A stretch of DNA of 64,000 bases from Roseithermus sacchariphilus. GTDB taxonomy: Bacteria > Bacteroidota > Rhodothermia > Rhodothermales > MEBIC09517. The translations under genes and the position numbers were made by a program. This document shows positions 26,083 through 35,203 of the stretch, piece after piece (position 1 is the first letter of the stretch; every line of letters starts with the position of its first letter). Location of the stretch: the NCBI GenBank assembly GCA_003285105.1, contig CP030158.1:3768449-3832448 (forward strand). Direction: 5' to 3'. The notes below the pieces were generated by a model, which searched no databases, was not told where the DNA came from, and saw nothing but the letters and a program-made list of their open reading frames with translations.

Positions 26083-27063
26083 TCAGAGCACCCCGTGGGT
26101 CCGGGCCCAGTCGCGCAGGGCCGTACGGGCTTCCTCGCTCAGGTCGCGCGGCACGTCGACGACGATCCGCACGAGCAGGTCGCCTTTGCCCTTGTCGGTT
26201 TCGACGCCCTGGCCGCGCAGCCGCAGCACATCGCCCGGCTGGGTGCCCGCAGGGATGTTGAGCCGCACCTTCTTGCCGTAGGCGTTTTCGATGCGGCGCG
26301 AGGTTCCGAGCATGGCTTCCACGGCGTTGATATGCTCGGTCACGTGCAGGTCATCGCCCTCGCGGCGGAAGCGGGGATGCGGCTCCACCTCGAAGGTGAT
26401 GTAGAGGTCCCCGCGGCGGCCATCCGTACCGGGCTGGCCGCGGCCACGCAGGCGCACCTTCAGGCCGGGACGCACGCCGCGGGGGACGTCGATGCGCACC
26501 GTCTCGCCCGTTGGCAGCGTCACCGTGCGTTTACCGCCCTGGAGCGCCTCGTCGAAGCTCAGCCGGAGTGTGGCTTCCACGTCGCGACCCGGCGTGCGGC
26601 CGGACCGCCGCCGCCCCCGCGACGCGAACGGGTCGGACCGCCGGGGCTCGCGCTCGCCGAAGAGGCTGCTGAAGAGGTCACCGATCCCCCCGAAGCCGTC
26701 CTCGTCGCCGAAGATGAAGCCGGCATCGGGGCCGGACCCGGCCGTCTCGACCCGCACGTAGGTGCCGTCCGGGGCTCGGTAGAAGCGCGCCCCGCCTTCC
26801 CGACCGGCTCCGCTGAAGCCGGAGAAGGGGCTCCCGGCGAACGGGTCCTTTCGCTGCCGGTCGTACTCCGCACGGCGCTGAGCATCGCCGAGTACGTCGT
26901 AGGCCTCCTGCACCTCCTTGAAGCGCTCCTCAGCCTCCGGATTGTCCGGGTTGCGGTCCGGGTGATATTGCCGGGCCAGCTTCCGGTAGGCCTTCTTGAT
27001 CTCCGCCTCCGAGGCGTCCTCGCTCAGGCCCAGCACCTTGTAATAGTCTTTGATGGCCGGCAT
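26083..27063 (-). CDS. DnaJ/CbpA-type co-chaperone without zinc finger
   Basis: 326 residues. The J domain occupies residues 5-70 with HPD in RQYHPDRNPDN. A Gly/Phe-rich linker follows (FSGFSGAGREGG), then the substrate-binding C-terminal domains (GRDVEATLRLSFDEALQGGK, VDVPRDLSEEARTAL). The four CxxCxGxG zinc repeats of classical DnaJ are absent, so it is class II (CbpA-like). It stimulates DnaK ATPase. It precedes grpE with a 69-bp gap, implying co-transcription. Confidence 0.95.
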   Translation of the reverse strand: MPAIKDYYKVLGLSEDASEAEIKKAYRKLARQYHPDRNPDNPEAEERFKEVQEAYDVLGDAQRRAEYDRQRKDPFAGSPFSGFSGAGREGGARFYRAPDGTYVRVETAGSGPDAGFIFGDEDGFGGIGDLFSSLFGEREPRRSDPFASRGRRRSGRTPGRDVEATLRLSFDEALQGGKRTVTLPTGETVRIDVPRGVRPGLKVRLRGRGQPGTDGRRGDLYITFEVEPHPRFRREGDDLHVTEHINAVEAMLGTSRRIENAYGKKVRLNIPAGTQPGDVLRLRGQGVETDKGKGDLLVRIVVDVPRDLSEEARTALRDWARTHGVL

Positions 27064-27149
27064 ATGATTCGTTGCTAATGGGTGAATAGCGTCGTGGAAG
27101 GCCTGCGTGGCGGGGCGCGTCCGGCCCGTCGGGCGGCCCGCATTCGGGC

Positions 27150-27186
27150 AAAAAGAACCCCCGCCCAGCTACGCTGAACGGGGGCT
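27150..27186 (-). terminator. Rho-independent terminator after hsp20
   Basis: On the minus strand a CCCCCG/CGGGGG stem (27158-27163 and 27179-27184) with a 15-nt loop is followed by TTCTTTTT. It is about 70 bp past the Hsp20 stop, so dnaJ/grpE are probably transcribed separately. Confidence 0.8.
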
Positions 27187-27257
27187 CGCCCCTGGCGTAA
27201 CCGGGGCTGCGCTCAGCATGACGAGCCGTCAACGACCCGCTTACGCACGGCCGGTCG

Positions 27258-27698
27258 TCACGAGATCTCGATCCGACGCGGCCGGGTTTCTTCCCGCTTC
27301 GGCACCTCGATGGTGAGGACGCCGTCTTTCATGTGGGCCTTGACCTTCTGCGTGTCGCTGGCCTGCGGCAGCGTGAAGCTGCGGAAGAACCGCCCGTAGG
27401 AGCGCTCCACACGGTGGAGGTTCTCCTTCTTCTCTTCGTGCTCGGACTTCCGCTCGCCGCTCACGGTCAGCGTGTCGTCACGCAGCTCGATGGTGATGTC
27501 TTTCTTCGAGAGCCCCGGCATGTCCATGCGCAGGACGTAGTGGTCATCCGTCTCGGAAATGTCGGTGCGCGGAGCCCACAGGGCCGTCATCTGCTCGCCG
27601 TCCTCGGTGCGGAGCAGATCATCGAAGATCCGGTCGATCTCACGACGCAGGCTGGTGAAGGCCGGCATCGTGGGGGTATAACGCATCAGGCTGCTCAT
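27258..27698 (-). CDS. Small heat-shock protein Hsp20
   Basis: 146 residues with an alpha-crystallin domain. The N-terminal arm (RREIDRIFDDLLR) is followed by the crystallin core (ISETDDHYVLRMDMPGLSKK, DITIELRDDTLTVSGERK) and the C-terminal I-x-I anchor (IEI in RRIEIS). It holds unfolding proteins in an ATP-independent way. The ATG giving MSSLMRY was chosen because it has an almost ideal AAAGGAGGTGA ribosome site; an open frame extends eight codons upstream through that site. Confidence 0.97.
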   Translation of the reverse strand: MSSLMRYTPTMPAFTSLRREIDRIFDDLLRTEDGEQMTALWAPRTDISETDDHYVLRMDMPGLSKKDITIELRDDTLTVSGERKSEHEEKKENLHRVERSYGRFFRSFTLPQASDTQKVKAHMKDGVLTIEVPKREETRPRRIEIS

Positions 27699-27704
27699 AT
27701 CGTT

Positions 27705-27766
27705 CACCTCCTTTCTCACTGGTTTTCGCTTCGGTTCGAAGGGTGTTCAGCGGGGATGATCCCGCT
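27705..27766 (-). promoter_or_regulatory. Structured leader of hsp20, possible RNA thermometer
   Basis: In the minus-strand transcript an AGCGGG/CCCGCT hairpin (27749-27766) is followed by CACCCTTC (27738-27745), which could pair with the ribosome site GAAAGGAGGTG (27705-27715) with a bulge. A competing CTTCG/CGAAG mini-hairpin lies between. Thermometers are common in hsp20 leaders; here it is inference only. Confidence 0.3.
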
Positions 27767-28000
27767 CAGAGGCTCGTCTTCCGAACCCCTGTTCGCCCGT
27801 TCATTTTCTCAGAAAGTGTGCCATGCGGCCCGTTCGGGTGAGATCCCGTCAGCATGGCACGGTTCGCCCGGATGGGCTGCAAATCTGTCGAGGCCCCGCC
27901 GCCGGCGCCTGTCCATCCGGCAGGGAAGGCCTGCTCATGTTGCAGACCGCCGCCGTCCCGCCTCTGACACCTTTTCGCCGCACGATGCCAGGGACGAGGG
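27767..28000. other. Intergenic stretch between hsp20 and the lipid-kinase gene
   Basis: Together with the hsp20 leader this makes about 300 bp without a gene. It must contain the hsp20 promoter. I see no convincing promoter box, no CIRCE-type (TTAGCACTC-N9-GAGTGCTAA) operator and no coding frame with protein-like composition. Confidence 0.5.
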
Positions 28001-28933
28001 TCAGCGGAGGTCCGCTCCGGCCGGCAGGATGAAGGGCAATGCGCCGGGCCGGATGCCGAAGCGAAACGCCCGCCCCCGCAGCGGCTCACCGTCCAGGTTG
28101 ATCTGCAACGCCGCCTCGGCCTCGACCGTCAGCGACGGGACCTGCCGGTAAACCACCGGCTCCTGGTCGCCCGGTGCAGCCCCGGGCCGGCGGAGCAAAC
28201 CGTCGAGCAGGCGAAACAGGTCGAGAGGCGGCAGGTCCGGGACGACCAGCACATCGAGCAGACCATCGTCGAGGCGGGCGCGTGGGCAGACCCGGAAGCC
28301 GCCGCCGGCCTGCCGGCCGTTGCCCACGGCAAGGGCGTAGAGCGCGCCTTCCCAGGTCAGGTCCGGGGCGGTGAGCCGCACGGGGAGCGCCTGGATGTTC
28401 TTCACGTGCGCCAGGCCGGTGAGCAGGTAGGCGGCGCGGCCCAGCAGATGCTTGCGCTCGGGGGGCGTCTGGGCGGTGACCTCGGCTCCGAAGCCGCCGC
28501 TGGCGACGTTGATGAACCAGCGCCCGCCGTCGCGCCCCACATCCCCGTCGATCCGGCCGACATCGATGGGGCGAGGCGCTCCCTCGGTGATGTGGTAGAG
28601 GGCCGTCAGGGGGTCCGTGCCTGCCAGCCCCCAGGCCGCAGCGAAGTCGTTGGCCGTCCCGAGCGGGATGACGCCGACGGCGCAGGCCGCCTCACCTCCG
28701 GCCAGGACGCCGTTGACGACCTCGTGCAGCGTCCCGTCTCCCCCGGCCGCCGCGACGACATCCGCCCCCGCCCGGGCCACCTCGGCGGCATAGCGTTCGG
28801 CATCGCCGCCCTCCCACGTCACCCGCACCACCACCTCGTGACCGGCCGCCCGGACGTCCTCCACGGCCTGATGCAGGCCGGCATGCCCGGCATGCCGCCC
28901 GTTGACCACCAGACCGATCTTCCGTTTCTTCAT
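28001..28933 (-). CDS. YegS/BmrU-type lipid kinase
   Basis: 310 residues from the ATG giving MKKRKIGLVVNG. The ATP-binding diacylglycerol-kinase motif GGDGTLHEVVNG is near residue 64, followed by VIPLGTANDFA (the G-T-x-N-D-F signature) and the C-terminal catalytic NLDGEPL. The family phosphorylates lipids such as diacylglycerol or phosphatidylglycerol at the membrane. A longer frame upstream adds 19 residues without a better start. It is the first gene of the minus-strand stress block and diverges from ftsH. Confidence 0.92.
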   Translation of the reverse strand: MKKRKIGLVVNGRHAGHAGLHQAVEDVRAAGHEVVVRVTWEGGDAERYAAEVARAGADVVAAAGGDGTLHEVVNGVLAGGEAACAVGVIPLGTANDFAAAWGLAGTDPLTALYHITEGAPRPIDVGRIDGDVGRDGGRWFINVASGGFGAEVTAQTPPERKHLLGRAAYLLTGLAHVKNIQALPVRLTAPDLTWEGALYALAVGNGRQAGGGFRVCPRARLDDGLLDVLVVPDLPPLDLFRLLDGLLRRPGAAPGDQEPVVYRQVPSLTVEAEAALQINLDGEPLRGRAFRFGIRPGALPFILPAGADLR

Positions 28934-29058
28934 CGTCCCATGGCAGAAAACCCGGAGCCCCTCGTCTGCGTTGGTACGCGGGGGCTCCACGCGGCGGCGC
29001 CGAACCGTACGGCCCGCCGGATCACGATACCGTTCACGCGCATCAGAAAACAGGCTGC

Positions 29059-31020
<1,962 letters not shown>

Positions 31021-31036
31021 GCGGATCTCTGCTCCC

Positions 31037-31065
31037 CCGGCGCTCGTTCACGCCCCGGTTTTTTT
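31037..31065 (+). terminator. Possible terminator after ftsH
   Basis: CCGGCG (31037-31042) can pair with CGCC..GG (31051-31058) with a two-base bulge, followed by T7. The stem is short, so partial read-through into the next gene (40 bp on) is likely. Confidence 0.4.
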
Positions 31066-31104
31066 CTTTCACCCGATTCATGTCAACCCGACGGATCTGA
31101 TCTC

Positions 31105-32265
31105 ATGATGACCTGGATAGATGCACTGATCGACCAACTGGACCGGGTCGATGCGCCGGTCCTCTCTCTGTACCTGGACGTCAACCCGGCCCATGCCGAC
31201 AACCTGAAGGAAGGCTACCGCATTCGCACCGAAAACGCGCTGAAGTCGGCCGGCGCACCCCGGGCGCTCCTCGACGCGATCCTGGCGCATTTCACGGGCG
31301 ACCCTCCGCACCGCCGCGGGCGCACGCTGGTGCTCTTCGCCACCGAGGACCCGGACGCCCTCTTCGAGGTCCACTATCTCCAGGTGGACCTGCCGCTGAC
31401 CGCGGAGGGGGATCGCGTCATCGCGCGCTGGGGGGCTCCCTACGTGGCTCCGCTGCTCCTGGCACGCGACGACTACGAACGCTATGCCGTGGTCTACATG
31501 GACCGGACGCGCTGGCGGTACTACGAGGTCTACCTGGGCGAGATCGCCGAAGTGCAGGAGGCCTTTCTGGACCTGGACACCGAGGCGTGGCGGCGGATGA
31601 CCGAGCCGACGGCCGGCTCTCCGGCCCTTCCGGCTGCCGGAGGCGGACAGGACCTCTACGAGGCCCGCGTCGAGGCCTGGGTGCATCGCTTCTACAAGGA
31701 CACCGCGGCCCTGCTGGAAAAGGCCCTGGCGGCCCGGGATACGCAGCGCCTGATCCTGTGCGGCCCCGAGGAGCCCCGCATCGCCTTCGAAAAGGTGCTG
31801 CCCCGATCGGTTCAGGACAAGGTGGTGGCGCGTCTACCCGGCCTGCCGCATCCCGATGCGTCACCGGCCCAGGTGCTGGCCCACGTCGAGGACGCCATCG
31901 AGGCGGCGGAACGGGCCGGTGAGATGGCCCTGCTGGAGCGCATCCGGGAGCGGGGCGTTCGGGGCCTGGCCGACGTGCTGACGGCCCTGCAGGGCGGGCG
32001 CCTCTTCACGGTGGCCGTACCGTGGTCGTTCGAGGCGCTCGCCAGGACGGTCTACCGCTGCCCCGTGACGGGCTTCGTGGGGGCGGATGAGGCCACGATA
32101 GAGGCCGTCTGCCCGCCGGGCTCGTCGCCGCAGCCGGTTCGTCTGGACGACGTGCTGCCGGAGCTGGCCCTGTCCCGCGGCACCCGCCTCGAATTCGTCC
32201 GTGGCGAGGCCGCGCGATGGCTCACCGAGGAGATGGGCGGCATCGCCGGCCTCCGCCGCTGGTGA
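31105..32265 (+). CDS. Bacterial eRF1-like (baeRF/VLRF1-type) protein with GGQ motif
   Basis: 386 residues, cytoplasmic. The N-terminal domain begins VLSLYLDVNPAHADN, typical of bacterial archaeo-eukaryotic release-factor-like proteins. The central eRF1 domain 2-like region (about residues 125-255) contains YYEVYLGEIAEVQEAFLD and, in the expected loop, GGQ at residues 180-182 followed by a helix DLYEARVEAWVHRFYKDTAA. The last third matches the pelota/L7Ae-like domain. In eRF1 and Vms1/VLRF1 this loop releases the peptide from tRNA. Function in bacteria is not established; a ribosome-rescue or rRNA/tRNA role is inferred. Next to ftsH. Confidence 0.8.
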   Translation: MMTWIDALIDQLDRVDAPVLSLYLDVNPAHADNLKEGYRIRTENALKSAGAPRALLDAILAHFTGDPPHRRGRTLVLFATEDPDALFEVHYLQVDLPLTAEGDRVIARWGAPYVAPLLLARDDYERYAVVYMDRTRWRYYEVYLGEIAEVQEAFLDLDTEAWRRMTEPTAGSPALPAAGGGQDLYEARVEAWVHRFYKDTAALLEKALAARDTQRLILCGPEEPRIAFEKVLPRSVQDKVVARLPGLPHPDASPAQVLAHVEDAIEAAERAGEMALLERIRERGVRGLADVLTALQGGRLFTVAVPWSFEALARTVYRCPVTGFVGADEATIEAVCPPGSSPQPVRLDDVLPELALSRGTRLEFVRGEAARWLTEEMGGIAGLRRW

Positions 32266-32334
32266 GCCCCCTCCTTCCCGGGGCCGCCCGCCCTCCCGCC
32301 ATGCCGCAACCCGCCATGCCTTCTGGTTGATCTC

Positions 32335-32756
32335 ATGCCCTCCCATCGCCGACTCCCCCTGCTGTCGTTCCTGCTGATCGTCGCCCTCGCCTCCGGATGC
32401 GGCCTCTTTGGCGGCGAAGACGAGGAGCCGCCGGCCGAGGTGGTCATCGAAGATCTGGAGGTGGGCACGGCCCCGCCGCCGCGCCGGGCCAGACGCTGAC
32501 GGTGCACTACGTGGGACGGCTGGAGAACGGCACCACGTTCGACTCCTCGCGGGATCGGGACCAGCCGTTCACCTTCGTGCTGGGGGATCCGCGGCTCATC
32601 CAGGGCTGGAACGACGGCATCGTGGGCATGCGGGAGGGCGGCCTCCGTCGCATCACCATCCCACCCGCACTCGGCTACGGCGCCCGCGGCTCCGGCTCCA
32701 TCCCGCCCAACGCCACCCTTATCTTCGAGATCGAGTTGCTGGACGTAGCGGACTGA
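32335..32756 (+). pseudogene. FKBP-type peptidyl-prolyl isomerase lipoprotein, frameshifted
   Basis: The first frame encodes a lipoprotein signal with lipobox ASGC, then GLFGGEDEEPPAEVVIEDLE and VGT, before running into a stop at 32497-32499. The continuation is found in another frame: GPAAAPGQTLTVHYVGRLEN through YGARGSGSIPPNATLIFEIE, a complete FKBP domain (about 90 residues) ending at 32754-32756. One base is missing in the GC-rich run near 32467-32480; adding one G restores VGTGPAAAPGQ, the normal FKBP consensus. It is either a true frameshift or a sequencing error. An internal start in the second frame would give an untargeted FKBP. FKBPs speed proline isomerisation during folding. Confidence 0.85.
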
Positions 32757-32844
32757 GCGGCTGCACCCCGGTGCGCGGATCCTCGCCGCCGACCGCATCG
32801 TTGGACGGGAGGCCTCGTCGCCCTCGCCTCCGAGACGCGCCCCC

Positions 32845-33855
32845 ATGCACACCCACGGCCACCACCACAGCCACCACCACGGCCACCATCACGGCCACCA
32901 CCACGGCGCTGACGGCACCGACGTCAGCGAGCGGAGGCTGCTCCTCTCCGTCCTGCTGAACCTGGTCATCACCGTAGCCGAGGTCATCGGCGGGCTCGTC
33001 TCGGGCAGCCTGGCCCTGCTCTCCGACGCGGTGCACAACTTCGGCGACACCGCCTCGCTGGGCATCAGCCTGGTCGCCCGGCGCATCGGACGGCGCGGCC
33101 CCACCCCGGCCAAGACCTTCGGCTACCGACGGGCCGAGGTCATCGGCGCCTTCATCAACCTCGTGGCGCTGGTCTTCATCGGGCTGTTCCTCGTCAAGGA
33201 AGCCGTCGAGCGCCTCCTGGATCCGCAGCCGGTCGACGGGCCGGTGATGCTGATCGTCGCCACCATCGGGCTGCTGGCCAACCTGGTCACCGCACTCCTG
33301 CTGTTCCGCCACCGCGAGGGGAGCCTGAACATCCGCAGCGCCTTCCTGCACATCGTCACCGACGCCGTCTCCTCCGTGGGCGTCGTAGCCGGCGGTGTGC
33401 TGATCCTGCTCTACGACATCCGGTGGATCGACCCGGCCCTGACCCTGGTCATGGCCCTCTACATCCTCTACCACGGGATCGTCATGCTGCGGCAGACCAT
33501 CGACATCCTGATGGAGGGCACCCCGGCCGAGATCGACCTGGATGCCATCGTGGAGGCAGTGCAGGCCTTGCCGGCCGTGCGCGACCTGCACCACCTGCAC
33601 GTCTGGCACCTGGACGAAACCCACTACGCGCTCGAAGCGCACGTCGTCATCGACCGGGCGGACCTGGCGGAGATGGAGGGGATCAAGCGGTGCATCAAGC
33701 AGACGCTCCACGACTCGTTTCACATCGCGCATGCGACCCTGGAGTTCGAGTTCGACCCCTGCCGTCGAGCAGGGTCCGTGGGGTGTGGGCCGGACCGCCA
33801 CGCGGACCACCGGGGGGTGCTTGGTCCGGGAGTAAAAGCTTCTGAAGCCCCCTGA
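32845..33855 (+). CDS. Cation diffusion facilitator (zinc-type) transporter
   Basis: 336 residues with six predicted membrane helices. A His-rich N-terminus (about 14 His in the first 20 residues) probably buffers metal. Helix 2 carries the HxxxD metal site in DAVHNFGD (His64, Asp68) and helix 5 the partner HIVTD. A cytoplasmic dimerisation domain follows (VQALPAVRDLHHLHVWHLDE). The family exports Zn2+ or Cd2+ in exchange for protons. The C-terminal 30 residues (from CRRAGSVGCG) are atypical. It converges with the Smr gene. Confidence 0.95.
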   Translation: MHTHGHHHSHHHGHHHGHHHGADGTDVSERRLLLSVLLNLVITVAEVIGGLVSGSLALLSDAVHNFGDTASLGISLVARRIGRRGPTPAKTFGYRRAEVIGAFINLVALVFIGLFLVKEAVERLLDPQPVDGPVMLIVATIGLLANLVTALLLFRHREGSLNIRSAFLHIVTDAVSSVGVVAGGVLILLYDIRWIDPALTLVMALYILYHGIVMLRQTIDILMEGTPAEIDLDAIVEAVQALPAVRDLHHLHVWHLDETHYALEAHVVIDRADLAEMEGIKRCIKQTLHDSFHIAHATLEFEFDPCRRAGSVGCGPDRHADHRGVLGPGVKASEAP

Positions 33856-33876
33856 CGTCCCGGCTCCGGGGCGTCA
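33853..33876. terminator. Shared hairpin between convergent CDF and Smr genes
   Basis: TGACG-T-CCCGG pairs with CCGGG-G-CGTCA around a 2-nt centre. The stem spans both stop codons (TGA of the transporter, TCA read as TGA of the Smr gene). There is no T tract, so it may act as a bidirectional barrier. Confidence 0.45.
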
Positions 33877-34167
33877 CGGCACGAGGTGGGCGATGGTGGC
33901 GCCCCAGCTGCTCGCATCCTCGTACGCCAGATGGTACGATGCCACGAGCGGCAGCCCCTCCAGCACGCGATGCACCCGCCGGCGCAGCACACCGCGCCCC
34001 TTGCCATGGATGATGCGCACCCGCCGTAGCCCCTGTGCGTGGCACGCCCGCACGTATTCGGCCACCAGATCCTCTATCTCCGCCGGATCGAACGCGTGCA
34101 GATCGAGCACACCGTCGAGCGGGTATCGTACCGGCTCCATGCGCGTCGTGCGCCTCCGGCGCGTCAT
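33874..34167 (-). CDS. Smr domain protein
   Basis: 97 residues consisting essentially of one Smr domain: LDLHAFDPAEIEDLVAEYV, then the signature RIIHGKGRGVLRRRV. The domain occurs at the MutS2 C-terminus and in small proteins, and has nicking-nuclease or RNA-cleaving activity in studied members. Its ATG overlaps the stop of the upstream methyltransferase gene by four bases (ATGA), so the two are translationally coupled. Confidence 0.9.
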   Translation of the reverse strand: MTRRRRTTRMEPVRYPLDGVLDLHAFDPAEIEDLVAEYVRACHAQGLRRVRIIHGKGRGVLRRRVHRVLEGLPLVASYHLAYEDASSWGATIAHLVP

Positions 34168-34928
34168 TCTTCCGGGATCGGCTTTTCGAAGACCATGAAG
34201 TGCTGCTGCGGCAGGAAATCCTTCGTCGTCCGCCAGACCAGCCCCACGGCCTCCATCTCACGGCGGGCCTGCGCCACCGTCATCTTGTGCAGCGGCTTGA
34301 TGGGCACGGTCGGATCTTCCCCGCGGTATTCGACGAGGACGACCAGCCCCCCCGGTTTCAGCGCCTCCACGATGCGTGTCATCATCTCGTGCGGAAACGA
34401 AAACTCGTGGTAGGCATCCACCATGAGCGCGACGTCGAGCGAGGCCCGGGGCAGATTCGGATCCGTCTCCGTACCGCGAACGGGGACGATGTTGGTCAGG
34501 CCGCGCTCGGCGATGCGCTCCCGGATGATGTCCAGCATTTCGTCCTGGATGTCGACGGCATAGACCAGGCCATGGGGCACCCGCTCGGCGATGCGGAAGG
34601 TGAAGTAGCCGGTGCCGGCCCCGATGTCCGCCACGACGTCGGCCGGAGACAGGGCCAGCGCCCGCACGACGCGGTCGGGGAATTCCTCGGTTTCGCGGGA
34701 GGGGCGTTCCAGCCAGGACACCCCCCGGTGCCCCATCACCTGAGCGATCTCACGGCCCATGTAATACTTCCCCGTGCCATCCTCGCTGCGGGAACCGAAG
34801 GTATAGACCCCGGCCGGCGTCGTGGGCGCGTCCGCCGGGCGGCAGGCCGGGCCGGCCGGCGCCGTCAGCAGCACCAGCAGGAGCCCCCGGACAAGCCATC
34901 CGTTTCCTATCCACCTGGGTCTCTGCAT
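34164..34928 (-). CDS. Exported class I SAM-dependent methyltransferase-like protein
   Basis: 254 residues. The N-terminus has a signal (WLVRGLLLVLLTAP) followed by a Cys in GPAC; this is not a canonical lipobox, but a lipoprotein or secreted form is likely. Residues about 85-200 form the methyltransferase Rossmann fold with motif I VADIGAGTGYFTF, motif II VYAVDIQDEM and VALMVDAYHEF. A similar exported family is found in Bacteroidota. Where SAM would come from outside the cytoplasm is unclear. It is coupled to the Smr gene by a 4-bp overlap. Confidence 0.85.
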   Translation of the reverse strand: MQRPRWIGNGWLVRGLLLVLLTAPAGPACRPADAPTTPAGVYTFGSRSEDGTGKYYMGREIAQVMGHRGVSWLERPSRETEEFPDRVVRALALSPADVVADIGAGTGYFTFRIAERVPHGLVYAVDIQDEMLDIIRERIAERGLTNIVPVRGTETDPNLPRASLDVALMVDAYHEFSFPHEMMTRIVEALKPGGLVVLVEYRGEDPTVPIKPLHKMTVAQARREMEAVGLVWRTTKDFLPQQHFMVFEKPIPEE

Positions 34929-35047
34929 GGGTCGATCCGTTGGTCCTTCAACAGGTTTTCGCGGACCCCGACGCCGTTCCGGCGGTTAGCCCGACGCCCT
35001 GATACAGGGCACCCCGAAATTCGCTTTAAGTTCGCCCCTGTCACCCC

Positions 35048-35054
35048 TATCTTG
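35048..35054 (+). promoter_or_regulatory. TATCTTG box upstream of the surface-protein operon
   Basis: TATCTTG about 150 bp before the first gene of the 35-48 kb operon, preceded by an AT-rich TTTAAG about 15 bp upstream. It resembles other boxes in the window. The long leader contains no clear gene. Confidence 0.35.
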
Positions 35055-35203
35055 CCGGCGGCGGGTCCTGCCGGGCGGGCCACGGGTGACATCTCCGTGA
35101 TCCGATGCGTTCCGGGCACTCTTAAAGAAATGGTATTCCGGCACAGGTGGGCCATGCGTAGATTCGGTACCGGCGCCCTGCGGCTTTTGTTTTTGAAGCA
35201 TTC

